DNA from: Lentisphaeria bacterium
GTDB taxonomy: Bacteria; Verrucomicrobiota; Lentisphaeria; Oligosphaerales; Oligosphaeraceae
DNA length: 15,412 bases
Assembly (NCBI GenBank): GCA_016287975.1
Contig: JAEEXV010000222.1
Coordinates: 1-15,412 of the forward strand
Direction: 5' to 3'
Shown here piece by piece: positions 6,972 to 14,978 of the stretch. Made by a program: the position numbers and the translations under genes. The notes beneath the pieces are model-generated. The model saw nothing but the letters and a program-made list of their open reading frames with translations, did no database searches and had not been told where the DNA came from. Position 1 is the stretch's first letter, and each line of letters opens with the position of its first letter.

Positions 6972-9900
6972 CTGCCCTCGATCACCAGTGGACAATACGG
7001 TGGCACCGTCACCCGCAGCGCCTCCCCCGAAACGGCCTCCATGCGCGCATCCGCAGGATAGAGCACGCGGAAGCGCCGCCCCGCCGCGTAGTATTCGGGG
7101 TCGTCCAGCGCCACCGTCACGACCCGGGGGACGTCGGTGCGATTGTAGAGCGCCATCCCCAGCGCGCCGTCGGGCGCGGCGAATGCGGTGCCGTCGACGG
7201 CGGGCGCCGCCACCTCGTATGCGGCGTCCCGCCAGCCGATCCCCCAGGCGACCGCACTGGAGGGATTGTCGCCGCCCAGCCTCGGCGGGCGGAGCATCTT
7301 CCCGTATTGTAGGAAGACGCGGCCCGCGTCATAGGCCTCCATGCGCCGCAACGACGCACGAAGCGCCGTGCCTGGCGAACTGAAGCGGTACATCGCGTGC
7401 GGGAGTTCCCATCCTGGCATGATCCCCCAGAGCAGCGCCTGCCCCGTCTTGGCGACCAGCCCCTGTGCGTCCCCCGCGAGATCCGCGCGGCCGTAATGCG
7501 TGGCGAAGAGCAGCGCGTAGTCGTGGTAGACGGCGGGCGCCAGGGGGATTGCCATCACCCGTCCCCGCTCCAGATACGCGGACGGGCTGTTGACGCAAAG
7601 CACGGCGTCCAGGCAATGCAGATTGCCCTCCCAGAAACTCTCGCTGGTGATGCAGAACCCAGGCTGGATGCGGCGTGCCCGCGCGCGCAGCGCAGCAAGC
7701 AGGCGGCGGTTGCCGTCCACGTAGGCATGGCCGCCGCCGCCGTTCGCGCCGCAGGCGGGGGTGAAGTTCAGATGCGCCCCGCCGTGGTTTCCTGAATCAA
7801 GATAAGCCACCTGGAAGCCAGCCTTTGCCATCTGCTCGACGATACCGCCCAGCACCTCGGTCCAGAGCGGCCCAGGCCAGGCGAGCATCGTCTCGGCGCG
7901 CGGCCCGGTTCCGCCCCAGGATAGAACCTGCCCGTAGTAGTTGCGCAGGAGATTGTCCTCCGCCTCTGGCCGACTCTGGAAACTGGGCAGGGTGCGCGTC
8001 CAGCCCGTCATCTGGAGATATCCAGAGACGGGGAGCCCCTGCCGTGCCAGCCGACTCAGCGCCTCGCGGTCGGCGTGGGTCAGCGGGAAGCGGTCGGGAT
8101 TGGGGAAGTCGTAGCGGCGATTGTCCAGCCCCCAGTGGGTCAGCCAGATGGCGACGCGGTGCGCGGCGAAGTCCTGGAAATAGCGTTCGCAATCCTCCCG
8201 CTGGCCATGCAGCAGGTTCGCGACCGAGACATGCAGCCACAGCGTCGTGTCGAGAAACCAGGCGGGGATGTCCCGCCCGCGCCGCGCGGCAAGCGTCCCC
8301 CGCGAACACCATTCCTGGCGCAGCGCCCATCGGCGGTAGAGTTGCGCCGCGTCATACCAGTCGCCGCGGAAGCCCCGCAACTCGACTGGATACGGCACGC
8401 GCCAGCACTGGGGCGGTTCACACCGCATGTTGTCGGGGAGGTGCAGGCAGCGCCACGAGAAGCCGCGTGTCGCCGAAGATTCCAGATCCCAGCGTTTGCA
8501 GTTCTGCGCGGGATCCCAGACGCCGAAGAAGAGGCCGTCGCCTCCATTGTAGAGCGCATCGAAGTGCATCGAATGCCCCGAGTTGTTGCTGCGGAAAAGG
8601 CGGCTTCCCTGCAGCAGTTTCCCAGCAGCGGGATTGCGGATGAGCCGCCCCAGATAGTGCGGCGTCGCCAGCCAATCCCCCGTCCCGTCGCCGTGGACGC
8701 GGCCCAGCCCCTCCACTTGCGGGGCGCTGAAATAGAAGACGGCATACTCGCGGGAGCGGTTCTCGAAACTCCCCTCGAACTGCACTCCGCCCTGCCCATT
8801 CGCCGATACGCGCACCATGACATCCAGCGCATCCGCCTCGCGGCCGACGCGGATGCCGCGCCAGCGGAAGACCAGCGCGCCAGCCTCATCCGCGACGCTG
8901 CACCGCCCGCCCGCCGACGCCGCGTCGGCGGCGTCGAGCACAATGTCGTCCGTGGCCGCGCCGTCGCGGCCGATGCGCTCGGCGGAATCATCCATCTCAG
9001 GATCGCACGCAATCGGCGTCACCGACGGCAACCCCGCCGGAAGTCGCCGCGACTTCAGGCGCACCGACCACAGCCCCCGCCGCACAGGGAAGTGGATGAA
9101 CTCCACGCCGTTCGCCCCCGCGATTTCAGTGACGGCGGCGCCCGCCGCCCCAGACGCGAAGGAAAGCGTCAGCGTGTCCGCTGACAGCCGATGCGCGGCC
9201 GAAGGCGGGGCCGCCTGCCCCTGCGGCTCGATCCGCGCGTCGTCGACGTCCGCCTCGGCGGTGCAGCGCACCACCAGCGACGCCTGCGAGACGCCGCGTG
9301 GCGTCTCGAACTCCGCCGTGACGGGCTGCCAGTCTGAATTCAGCGCCACCGTCCTGAGTTCCACCTGCCGCACTGGATGATAGAGCGACACCGCCAGCGT
9401 CAACTGCCCGCGCCCGCGTGCCTTCACCGACGCGCGCCAGCGCCCTAGGCGGATGCGCACCAGGTCGCTGCGGCACAAGGCGGGCCGCGGCGAGGAACGC
9501 CGCATCCGCAGGAACCGTTCGCCCTCGGCCGCATCCCCGACACCGCTTTCGGAGCGGTCCTGGTCCTTGCGGTAGGGCTTCCAGTGCCGAGGGAACGACT
9601 GCGCGTCGAGCGCCTCGAAGCCGCCATTGGGAAGCAGGTTGCCGTCAGGATCCGCCATCAGCAGCGAGGGGCGCCCGCCCGCAGCCGCCGACTTCGGATT
9701 GAGTCGGCGCCACAATGCCGCGGGATAGGTCTCGCCCTCCGCACTCCCCTCCCCCCGCACATGCGAACCAAAGGTGAGGCTGTCGCCGAAGCAGACGATC
9801 CGATCTGCGTCCTTCAACTGCGGGCGCAGAGCCTCTGCGATCCATGCGGCGAAGGCCTCGTAGCCCGCGGGTGTCAGGTGAACGCCGTCATTGGCGCCGC

Positions 9901-10438
9901 TGTTGGCGCGAGTGCGATAGATCGCCCCCCGCGTATCCGACGCGCCGCCTTGCGACGCCACGAACGCAAACGAATCCAGGCACGTCGCGGACAATTTCGC
10001 CGCCACCCGCCTCACCGCCTCACCGTAGCCGCGCAGATGCGCGTCGAGCGGCCCTGGCACCAACTCCGCGAGTTTCGGTGACCGCCCCCGCAGGATCGCC
10101 TCGACCGCAGGCGGCGGCGTGACCAAGACCAGGCACCGCACGCCGCCGCCGCGCAGTTTCCGCCCGATTGCCAGAAGATTCTCCTCGTAGGCTGGAACCG
10201 CCGTGAACTTTCCAGGATTCAGGGCGTCGTTCGTCCCCAGCAGGACCACGACCACCGTCGGGGATGCCGCCAGCACATCCGCCTCGACCCGCGCCAGCGC
10301 CTGCCGGGATGAATTTCCTGGCACGCCAGCATTCCCCACCAGGATCTCCGCCGCGGCGCACGGCAGGAACGCCGCCCACAGCAGCAGCGCGGCCTCGAGC
10401 GCCCTACGGCAGTTCCAGTATCTGGAATTCCTTGACAT
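6968..10438 (-). CDS. Exported fusion enzyme: permuted SGNH hydrolase, carbohydrate-binding-like module, DUF6259 barrel
   Basis: The 1156-residue protein has a signal peptide at 1-30 (hydrophobic [14 protein letters not shown]). Residues 31-250 carry SGNH/GDSL blocks in an unusual order: block [11 protein letters not shown] (36-44), block III GTND (68-71), block V DGVHLT (D184, H187), and only then block I FGDSLTFG with the presumed nucleophile S220. Residues about 267-415 resemble a CBM4/9-type jelly roll (NLLPNGGFE start). A beta-rich linker region follows. From about 720 it matches the DUF6259 TIM-barrel glycosidase-like family, with candidate acids D881 in YLDSGNHGG and E933 in ITSESFWEG, and ends in a beta-sandwich. 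Expected role: extracytoplasmic removal of acyl groups and cleavage of a glycan. The start lies inside the pseudopilin gene (35-bp overlap) behind GGTGG; ATG 10441 is an equal alternative. The GH130 gene overlaps its stop. Confidence 0.87.
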   Translation of the reverse strand: MSRNSRYWNCRRALEAALLLWAAFLPCAAAEILVGNAGVPGNSSRQALARVEADVLAASPTVVVVLLGTNDALNPGKFTAVPAYEENLLAIGRKLRGGGVRCLVLVTPPPAVEAILRGRSPKLAELVPGPLDAHLRGYGEAVRRVAAKLSATCLDSFAFVASQGGASDTRGAIYRTRANSGANDGVHLTPAGYEAFAAWIAEALRPQLKDADRIVCFGDSLTFGSHVRGEGSAEGETYPAALWRRLNPKSAAAGGRPSLLMADPDGNLLPNGGFEALDAQSFPRHWKPYRKDQDRSESGVGDAAEGERFLRMRRSSPRPALCRSDLVRIRLGRWRASVKARGRGQLTLAVSLYHPVRQVELRTVALNSDWQPVTAEFETPRGVSQASLVVRCTAEADVDDARIEPQGQAAPPSAAHRLSADTLTLSFASGAAGAAVTEIAGANGVEFIHFPVRRGLWSVRLKSRRLPAGLPSVTPIACDPEMDDSAERIGRDGAATDDIVLDAADAASAGGRCSVADEAGALVFRWRGIRVGREADALDVMVRVSANGQGGVQFEGSFENRSREYAVFYFSAPQVEGLGRVHGDGTGDWLATPHYLGRLIRNPAAGKLLQGSRLFRSNNSGHSMHFDALYNGGDGLFFGVWDPAQNCKRWDLESSATRGFSWRCLHLPDNMRCEPPQCWRVPYPVELRGFRGDWYDAAQLYRRWALRQEWCSRGTLAARRGRDIPAWFLDTTLWLHVSVANLLHGQREDCERYFQDFAAHRVAIWLTHWGLDNRRYDFPNPDRFPLTHADREALSRLARQGLPVSGYLQMTGWTRTLPSFQSRPEAEDNLLRNYYGQVLSWGGTGPRAETMLAWPGPLWTEVLGGIVEQMAKAGFQVAYLDSGNHGGAHLNFTPACGANGGGGHAYVDGNRRLLAALRARARRIQPGFCITSESFWEGNLHCLDAVLCVNSPSAYLERGRVMAIPLAPAVYHDYALLFATHYGRADLAGDAQGLVAKTGQALLWGIMPGWELPHAMYRFSSPGTALRASLRRMEAYDAGRVFLQYGKMLRPPRLGGDNPSSAVAWGIGWRDAAYEVAAPAVDGTAFAAPDGALGMALYNRTDVPRVVTVALDDPEYYAAGRRFRVLYPADARMEAVSGEALRVTVPPYCPLVIEGR

Positions 10439-11111
10439 CATGCAAATCCACCAATTCGCGCTTCTGCATCGACCGCACCGAGCCGTCCGCAAACCACAGG
10501 TTGACGCGCCTGCCATGCCGTGCGCACAGTTTATAGTTGTCGGCGCTGGTGTTCACTGGGTGCAGAACCGCCGTGCCAGGATGGTCCGCGTCGTTCGCCA
10601 GCACACTGTCCGCCAGCAGGAAAAAGCGGCTTGGACTGTAGGGGCCATAGCCAGTGTCCGCGCAGACGATCGACCCGCCATTGATGCGGAAGCCAGTGTT
10701 GTTGTCCTTGTTCATCCGCAGCCCGTAGGTGTAGTATGTCCACGACTGCTCCGCCGAGTTCTTCGCCTTCGCCGCAGTTCGGTTCGTCACCCCCGAAACG
10801 GGGCAGTAGAAGAGCGGCGCCCCCTCAGGCAGCAGTTTCGCCGCCGTCAGCGCGTACGCCCAGTTGCAGTTGTTCGTCAGCGGCCAGCGGAACTTCCCTG
10901 AAATCGGCGGCGCATATCCGTCCATGGAATCGGCGTACATCATCATCGACGTGCCGATGCTCTTCAGATTCCCGACGCAACTGATGGCCCGCGCCTTCGC
11001 CCGTGCATTCGACAGCGCGGGCAGCAGCATCGAGGCCAGAATCGCGATAATCGCGATCACCACCAGCAGTTCGATCAGAGTGAAGAAATGATTTGGCGTT
11101 TTGAGGCGCAT
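10404..11111 (-). CDS. Type II secretion-like pseudopilin with H-X9-DG motif
   Basis: The 235-residue protein begins with a short basic leader and the prepilin motif [17 protein letters not shown]14 is the +5 glutamate if cleavage falls between F9 and F10. The usual -1 glycine is a phenylalanine. The C-terminal globular part ends with the H-X9-DG motif (H199, D209-G210) typical of the expanded pseudopilin families of Planctomycetes, Verrucomicrobia and Lentisphaerota. There they occur in many copies and their roles are mostly unknown; structural subunits of a secretion or surface-binding apparatus are likely. The ATG at 11111 is chosen because it sits just before the leader and about 9 bases after AAGGA; the upstream in-frame extension to 11192 is Arg-rich and not leader-like. 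First gene of the operon with the exported enzyme and GH130. Confidence 0.93.
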   Translation of the reverse strand: MRLKTPNHFFTLIELLVVIAIIAILASMLLPALSNARAKARAISCVGNLKSIGTSMMMYADSMDGYAPPISGKFRWPLTNNCNWAYALTAAKLLPEGAPLFYCPVSGVTNRTAAKAKNSAEQSWTYYTYGLRMNKDNNTGFRINGGSIVCADTGYGPYSPSRFFLLADSVLANDADHPGTAVLHPVNTSADNYKLCARHGRRVNLWFADGSVRSMQKRELVDLHDVKEFQILELP

Positions 11112-11211
11112 GGCATGAAATCCTTTTTGTTGAAATGATTCGGAGGGGTCAAAAATCCTTGCACGGCGACTGCGGGACCGCGCGCGACGCATCCCGTTTT
11201 CGTCAACTCCT

Positions 11212-11241
11212 ATAATGTATCAAAATCATAGCAGGAAACAA
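11212..11241 (-). promoter_or_regulatory. Candidate promoter of the pseudopilin-enzyme-GH130 operon
   Basis: On the minus strand TTGTTT (11241-11236) precedes CATTAT (11217-11212) by 18 bases. The -10 region and its right flank (TACATTATAGG) match the ATPase promoter at 5631. It would give a leader of roughly 90-95 nt before the ATG at 11111. Confidence 0.4.
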
Positions 11242-11378
11242 CACCGACAAACGCTGAAAACATTGCAGAAGATGCTATTTTATCATCCAGTCCGTTCTTT
11301 GTGCATTATGGTAGCGCGGAAGCCTCCCTCTCCTCCCCCGCAGGCTGTTTTGCCATGGGCGCACCCCTGGATCATTCA

Positions 11379-11395
11379 CCAGCCCAATGGGCTGG
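11379..11395. promoter_or_regulatory. Perfect 8-bp-arm palindrome, candidate operator
   Basis: CCAGCCCA and TGGGCTGG are perfect reverse complements around a single central A. With a one-base centre it suits a dimeric DNA-binding protein better than a stem-loop. It lies about 95 bp upstream of the chosen regulator start and about 160 bp from the operon promoter candidate. Confidence 0.4.
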
Positions 11396-11410
11396 CACAG
11401 AACGCTTGCC

Positions 11411-11445
11411 CCTGGGTCCTGGGTCTTGGGGCCTGGGGCCTGGGA
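11411..11445 (+). repeat. Five tandem heptamers of CCTGGGN type
   Basis: Five head-to-tail 7-bp units (CCTGGGT, CCTGGGT, CTTGGGG, CCTGGGG, CCTGGGA) lie in the leader of the regulator gene. Such short G-rich arrays can vary in copy number by slippage. Confidence 0.85.
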
Positions 11446-11490
11446 CCCTCGCCGCGAACGCCCTGCCTACATCTCTGCCCCCCTTTTCCC

Positions 11491-12366
11491 ATGCAAAGCC
11501 ATTTGGAACAAGCAATCAAATGCTTCGAATACTGGAGCCGTCTCGTCGTCTCCCTGCACGACTTCACCGGGCAGTTCCGCCCCCTTCTGCCCCAGGAACG
11601 GTTTTCCCATGGATTCGCAGGCTGCCGTCCAGCCAAGGACGCCGCCGAGGCGCAGTGCGTCGCCTTCGACATCCGCACCCTGCGCAGGGAACTCTTCCGC
11701 TTCCAGGCTGGAGCCTACAAGGTCTGCCATGCCAACCTGCTTGAATGGATCATGCCCGTGACCGACGGCGACCGCCGCCTCGGCATCCTCTTCGCGGGAG
11801 CGGTCCGCCCGCCCACGCAACTCGACCGCCTCCAGCCACAGATCCTCGCCGACAATCTCGACGCACTCCCCAGGGACGACGACTTCGACTTCGAACACGC
11901 CGCCTGGATCATGGAGGCGTTGCGCCAACTCGCCGCCACCCTGGCCGCGGATCTCCGCGCCGAAAGCCGCCAGTCGCACCCCGCCGCGCCCGAACGACGG
12001 GACATCATCCACCGCTTCATCGGCGAAAACTGCGACCGCCCCGATCTTCTGGGGCAACTCGCCGAAAAACTGTTCCTGAGTCGACCGCGCACCATCCACG
12101 TCGTCCGCGAGGAGACTGGCTATACCTTCCAGGAACTCCTCCATGCCTACCGCATGCGCCTCGCCGCCGCGCGCCTGCGCTTCTCCAACGAAAGCATCGC
12201 GCAGATCGCGCTCCAATGCGGCTTCCGCAACGTCGCCAGCCTCCACCGCAACTTCAAGGCCTGCTTCAAGATGACCCCGCTCGCCTATCGCAAATGCAGC
12301 GCCACCCCGGAACTCCCCCGCGGCAATCTCCCCGATACCGCCCCCTGGCCTGGGCGCCCGCGCTGA
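11491..12366 (+). CDS. AraC-family transcriptional regulator with PocR-like sensor domain
   Basis: Starting at the ATG at 11491 the protein has 291 residues. Residues about 5-150 resemble the PocR ligand-sensing domain: a Cys-His pair in YKVCHANLLEWIMPV near 75, then GILFAGAVRPP. Residues about 170-270 form the two helix-turn-helix AraC domain, ending with the signature SIAQIALQCGFRNVASLHRNFKACFKMTPLAYR (given here from its key parts: the IAQIALQCGF second recognition region and the MTPLAYR end). No Shine-Dalgarno is visible. An in-frame ATG at 11215 exists but its extension is repeat-derived and unlike the family. It diverges from the glycan operon and most likely controls it in response to a sugar or breakdown product; the ligand is unknown. 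Confidence 0.88.
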   Translation: MQSHLEQAIKCFEYWSRLVVSLHDFTGQFRPLLPQERFSHGFAGCRPAKDAAEAQCVAFDIRTLRRELFRFQAGAYKVCHANLLEWIMPVTDGDRRLGILFAGAVRPPTQLDRLQPQILADNLDALPRDDDFDFEHAAWIMEALRQLAATLAADLRAESRQSHPAAPERRDIIHRFIGENCDRPDLLGQLAEKLFLSRPRTIHVVREETGYTFQELLHAYRMRLAAARLRFSNESIAQIALQCGFRNVASLHRNFKACFKMTPLAYRKCSATPELPRGNLPDTAPWPGRPR

Positions 12367-12458
12367 GCGGCCTCCCGCCCACCTGACGCGTCCATTGCGC
12401 AGACGCATCGGACACGACGAAAGAGATTATAGTATGTCCATTGGAGTAGCAACACACC

Positions 12459-13367
12459 ATGCCAGATGCAGTTCCCCATATCGTCCAATATCAAGGTTCC
12501 AAACGAAAATTGGCTCCTTTTATCCTCTCCTTCATGCCTCAGAGATTCTATCGCCTTGTTGAACCTTTTGCTGGCATGGCGGCCATCTCCATTTCGTGCG
12601 CCTATCATCGTCGCGCTCTTTTTTTCTGGCTGAACGACAAGAATGCACCACTCATGTCCATCCTTGAGCAAGCCATCTCCCAACCTGACCTTCTCCTTCA
12701 GCAATATCAGATGCTCTGGGAACAGCAATACCAGGCACCAGACGGGCATCTGGCCCATTTCTACCAGGTGCGCGAGCAATTCAACGCGGGCGACACCACA
12801 GCTGCCAAAATGCTATATCTGCTGGCGCGATGCGTCAAGGGGGCAGTTCGCTATGGGCACAATGGCCATTTCAATCAATCCCCCGACAAGCGCAGACACG
12901 GAACCCATCCCACTACTTTGGCGCAAAATGTCCGCGCCATTTCCGGCTTACTTAAGGGACGCACCATCTTTTCCGCGTTGGATTACCGCCAAGTACTTGC
13001 CCAAACTGAGCCTGGAGATGTTGTCTACATGGATCCTCCCTATCAAGGAGTATGCGACACGCGCGACAACCGATATATCAGCGGCATCCGATTCGAGGAA
13101 TTCGTAGCCGCCCTCCATGCCCTCAACAAGCGTAAAATTGATTTTATAGTCAGTTATGACGGTAGTTACGGCGATAAATCCTACGGCCAAGATCTTCCTG
13201 CTGAATTAAAATGCAGAAAATTCCTTGTCCATGCAGGCACTTCCGCGCAATCTATCCTGCTCGGGAAACCGCAGCACACCATTGAAGCACTTTATGTCAG
13301 CGCAGGTTTGCTTCAACAACTTCCCCATCGCTACAGCCAACCTTCGTTTCTGGAGGCAATCCCATGA
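12459..13367 (+). CDS. DNA adenine-N6 methyltransferase, D12 class (restriction-modification partner)
   Basis: The 302-residue protein has the D12 (Dam-like) methyltransferase motifs: YQGSKRK at 11-17, the AdoMet-binding EPFAG at 35-39, and catalytic DPPY at 192-195, followed by KIDFIVSYDG. It would transfer a methyl group from AdoMet to adenine N6 in a short, here unknown, recognition site and protect host DNA from the endonuclease gene that overlaps its stop. A TATAGT box at 12429-12434 may belong to its promoter. GGAG lies about 12 bases before the ATG, a rather long spacing. Codon use is much more AT-rich than the neighbouring regulator and isomerase, as expected of a transferred restriction-modification module. 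No separate controller gene is seen. Confidence 0.92.
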   Translation: MPDAVPHIVQYQGSKRKLAPFILSFMPQRFYRLVEPFAGMAAISISCAYHRRALFFWLNDKNAPLMSILEQAISQPDLLLQQYQMLWEQQYQAPDGHLAHFYQVREQFNAGDTTAAKMLYLLARCVKGAVRYGHNGHFNQSPDKRRHGTHPTTLAQNVRAISGLLKGRTIFSALDYRQVLAQTEPGDVVYMDPPYQGVCDTRDNRYISGIRFEEFVAALHALNKRKIDFIVSYDGSYGDKSYGQDLPAELKCRKFLVHAGTSAQSILLGKPQHTIEALYVSAGLLQQLPHRYSQPSFLEAIP

Positions 13368-14119
13368 CACCCTTCCAGCGTGAACAATTAAAACAAATTG
13401 CACAAAGTGCAGGCAAACGTCCACGAACCGTCATTGACCACATTTTGGAGCATGGTTATATTACCACCAAGCAACTGAAGGAGTTGTATGGATATGACCA
13501 CCCACCGCGTGCTGCCAGGGATGTTCGGGAACTTGGCATCCCTTTAGTTACCTTCAGGATTTCCGATGATGACGGAAAATCCATTGCTGCCTATAAATTT
13601 GGTGAGAATTTCCCCACCCACCAAAGTGCCCAAGCCAAAAGTGGAGGCCGAACCGTTCTCTCCAAAAAACTGAAAGTGGCGCTATTGAAACAATATGGAG
13701 AGAAATGTTTCATCCATTTAGATACAGTCCCTGCGGCATCTCTCCAGATAGACCATCGCGTTCCTTACGAAATCAACGGGGAAGATGCGGATATGTCACC
13801 AGAACATTTTATGCTGCTTTGCCCAGCCGCCAACCGCGAAAAGTCATGGGCATGTGAACATTGTAAGAACTTTCAGGAAAAAGACAAAGCCATGTGTCAA
13901 CGTTGTTTCTGGGCATTTCCAGAAGATTATGACCACATCGCTGGCATTGAAGGCAGGCATTTGCACCTAGTTTTGACTGGCGAACTTCTTGACGAATATC
14001 GCCATTTGATGCGCCAGGGCGAAACCGCATCGCCGCAATGGGACGGCTTTCTGCAGAAAATGCTTCCGCTGCTGCATCACGCCCTGGTGCGGCGTCCGCC
14101 ATTCCCCCCCCAGAACTGA
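13364..14119 (+). CDS. HNH-type restriction endonuclease with N-terminal helix-turn-helix and C4 zinc motif
   Basis: The ATG overlaps the methyltransferase stop (ATGA), so the two are translationally coupled. Of 251 residues, about 1-70 look like a winged-helix DNA-binding region (TVIDHILEHGYITTKQLKELYG, then RAARDVRELG). The HNH core follows: LQIDHRVPYEI with D130-H131 and LLCPAANREKSW with N157. A C4 zinc ribbon comes just after it (C164, C167, C178, C181). It most likely cuts the sequence protected by its partner methyltransferase; the target is not readable. The first ~215 codons are AT-rich like the partner, but the last ~35 (from about 14010) switch to GC-rich, proline-rich, host-like codons. 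Its stop lies seven bases before the next ATG. Confidence 0.87.
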   Translation: MTPFQREQLKQIAQSAGKRPRTVIDHILEHGYITTKQLKELYGYDHPPRAARDVRELGIPLVTFRISDDDGKSIAAYKFGENFPTHQSAQAKSGGRTVLSKKLKVALLKQYGEKCFIHLDTVPAASLQIDHRVPYEINGEDADMSPEHFMLLCPAANREKSWACEHCKNFQEKDKAMCQRCFWAFPEDYDHIAGIEGRHLHLVLTGELLDEYRHLMRQGETASPQWDGFLQKMLPLLHHALVRRPPFPPQN

Positions 14120-14126
14120 ATCCACC

Positions 14127-14978
14127 ATGTCCATCAAAATCGGCACCATCATCGGCCTTTGGAACGGAGCCGCCCCGCACCTCTTCGACCGCCTGGTCGA
14201 CCTGGGGCTTTCCACCTGCCAGATCTCCAACTGGGACCCCACGCTCTACGAGCGGGACTTCGACGGGCTTGTCGCGTCCATCAAGTCGCAGATGGAGTCG
14301 AAGGGGGTCACGCCCTCGGCCATCTGGGGCGGTTACAGCGGGCGCGTCTACTGGAACTTCACGGAAGGCCCCATCACGCTGGGGCTGATTCCGCCAGAGC
14401 ATCGGCACCACCGCATCCTGGAACTGCAGCGCGCGGCGGACTTCGCGAAGGCGCTGGGGCTGCGGGCGATCATCACGCACGTCGGCTTCCTGCCCGAGAG
14501 CCCCTCGGACCCGCTCTTCCATCCCGTGCGCGTCGCCGTCGCCGCCGTCGCGGAATACTGCAAGAAACTCGGGCTCGGCTTTTGGTTCGAGACCGGCCAG
14601 GAGACCCCCGTCACGCTGCTGCGCTACATCCAGGCGCTCGGCGACATGGGCCTCGACAATATCGGCATCAACCTCGACCCCGCGAACCTTCTCCTCTACG
14701 GCAAGGGCAACCCCTGCGACGCCCTCCGCGTCTTCGGCAAATACGTCCGCAACATCCATGTCAAGGACGGCATGCCGCCCACCGACGGCCTGCGCCTCGG
14801 CAAGGAAGTGCAGGTCGGCAAGGGCTGCGTCGACTTCCCGCGCTTCGTTCCAATGCTCCTCGACCTGGGCTTCGACGGCGAGTTCATCATCGAGCGCGAG
14901 ATCCCCGCGGGCGAGGAGCAGACCCGCGACATCCGCGAGACCATCGGCAACCTCCGCAAGTGGGCCGGGGAGGCCTGA
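14127..14978 (+). CDS. Sugar phosphate isomerase/epimerase-like TIM-barrel protein (second)
   Basis: The 283 residues match the xylose-isomerase-like TIM barrel superfamily. Metal and catalytic positions are E155 in FETGQE, D184 in NLDPANL, H211 in NIHVKDG and E256 in IIERE, with GKGCVDF after the histidine. E155 and D184 occupy the same positions as in the isomerase at 3347, but the two proteins are otherwise only distantly similar. It is a cytoplasmic sugar or polyol isomerase/epimerase of unknown substrate. The start is seven bases after the HNH endonuclease stop, with no visible Shine-Dalgarno and no room for its own promoter. It probably depends on read-through from the restriction-modification genes or on a promoter inside the end of the endonuclease gene. 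Confidence 0.88.
   Translation: MSIKIGTIIGLWNGAAPHLFDRLVDLGLSTCQISNWDPTLYERDFDGLVASIKSQMESKGVTPSAIWGGYSGRVYWNFTEGPITLGLIPPEHRHHRILELQRAADFAKALGLRAIITHVGFLPESPSDPLFHPVRVAVAAVAEYCKKLGLGFWFETGQETPVTLLRYIQALGDMGLDNIGINLDPANLLLYGKGNPCDALRVFGKYVRNIHVKDGMPPTDGLRLGKEVQVGKGCVDFPRFVPMLLDLGFDGEFIIEREIPAGEEQTRDIRETIGNLRKWAGEA

Larger units (their letters stand above)
11112..11490. other. Divergent regulatory region between glycan operon and AraC regulator
   Basis: This 379-bp stretch separates the operon from its probable regulator. It holds the operon promoter candidate, a CTGAAA-N16-TATTTT promoter-like pair on the plus strand (11254-11281) that could serve the regulator, a palindrome at 11379-11395 and a heptamer array at 11411-11445. 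The reading frame of the regulator stays open back to an ATG at 11215, but that extension (runs of P, W, G and L from the repeats) is not protein-like. I therefore treat it as non-coding leader. Confidence 0.5.

Noticed and set aside
8075..9184. 369-codon plus-strand open frame within the fusion enzyme gene
   Set aside because: Antisense shadow with no recognisable domain; the minus strand is continuous and motif-rich.
10439..10516. Upstream in-frame start of the fusion enzyme at 10516
   Set aside because: The extra residues lie in the pseudopilin coding region, are Cys/Arg-rich, and would bury the signal peptide behind 26 residues.
11112..11192. N-terminal extension of the pseudopilin from the ATG at 11192
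   Set aside because: Arg-rich stretch before the short leader peptide; the ATG at 11111 has a better-placed AAGGA and the usual leader length.
11215..11490. N-terminal extension of the AraC regulator from the ATG at 11215
   Set aside because: The product contains a translated heptamer repeat and proline runs; the sensor domain starts right after the ATG at 11491.
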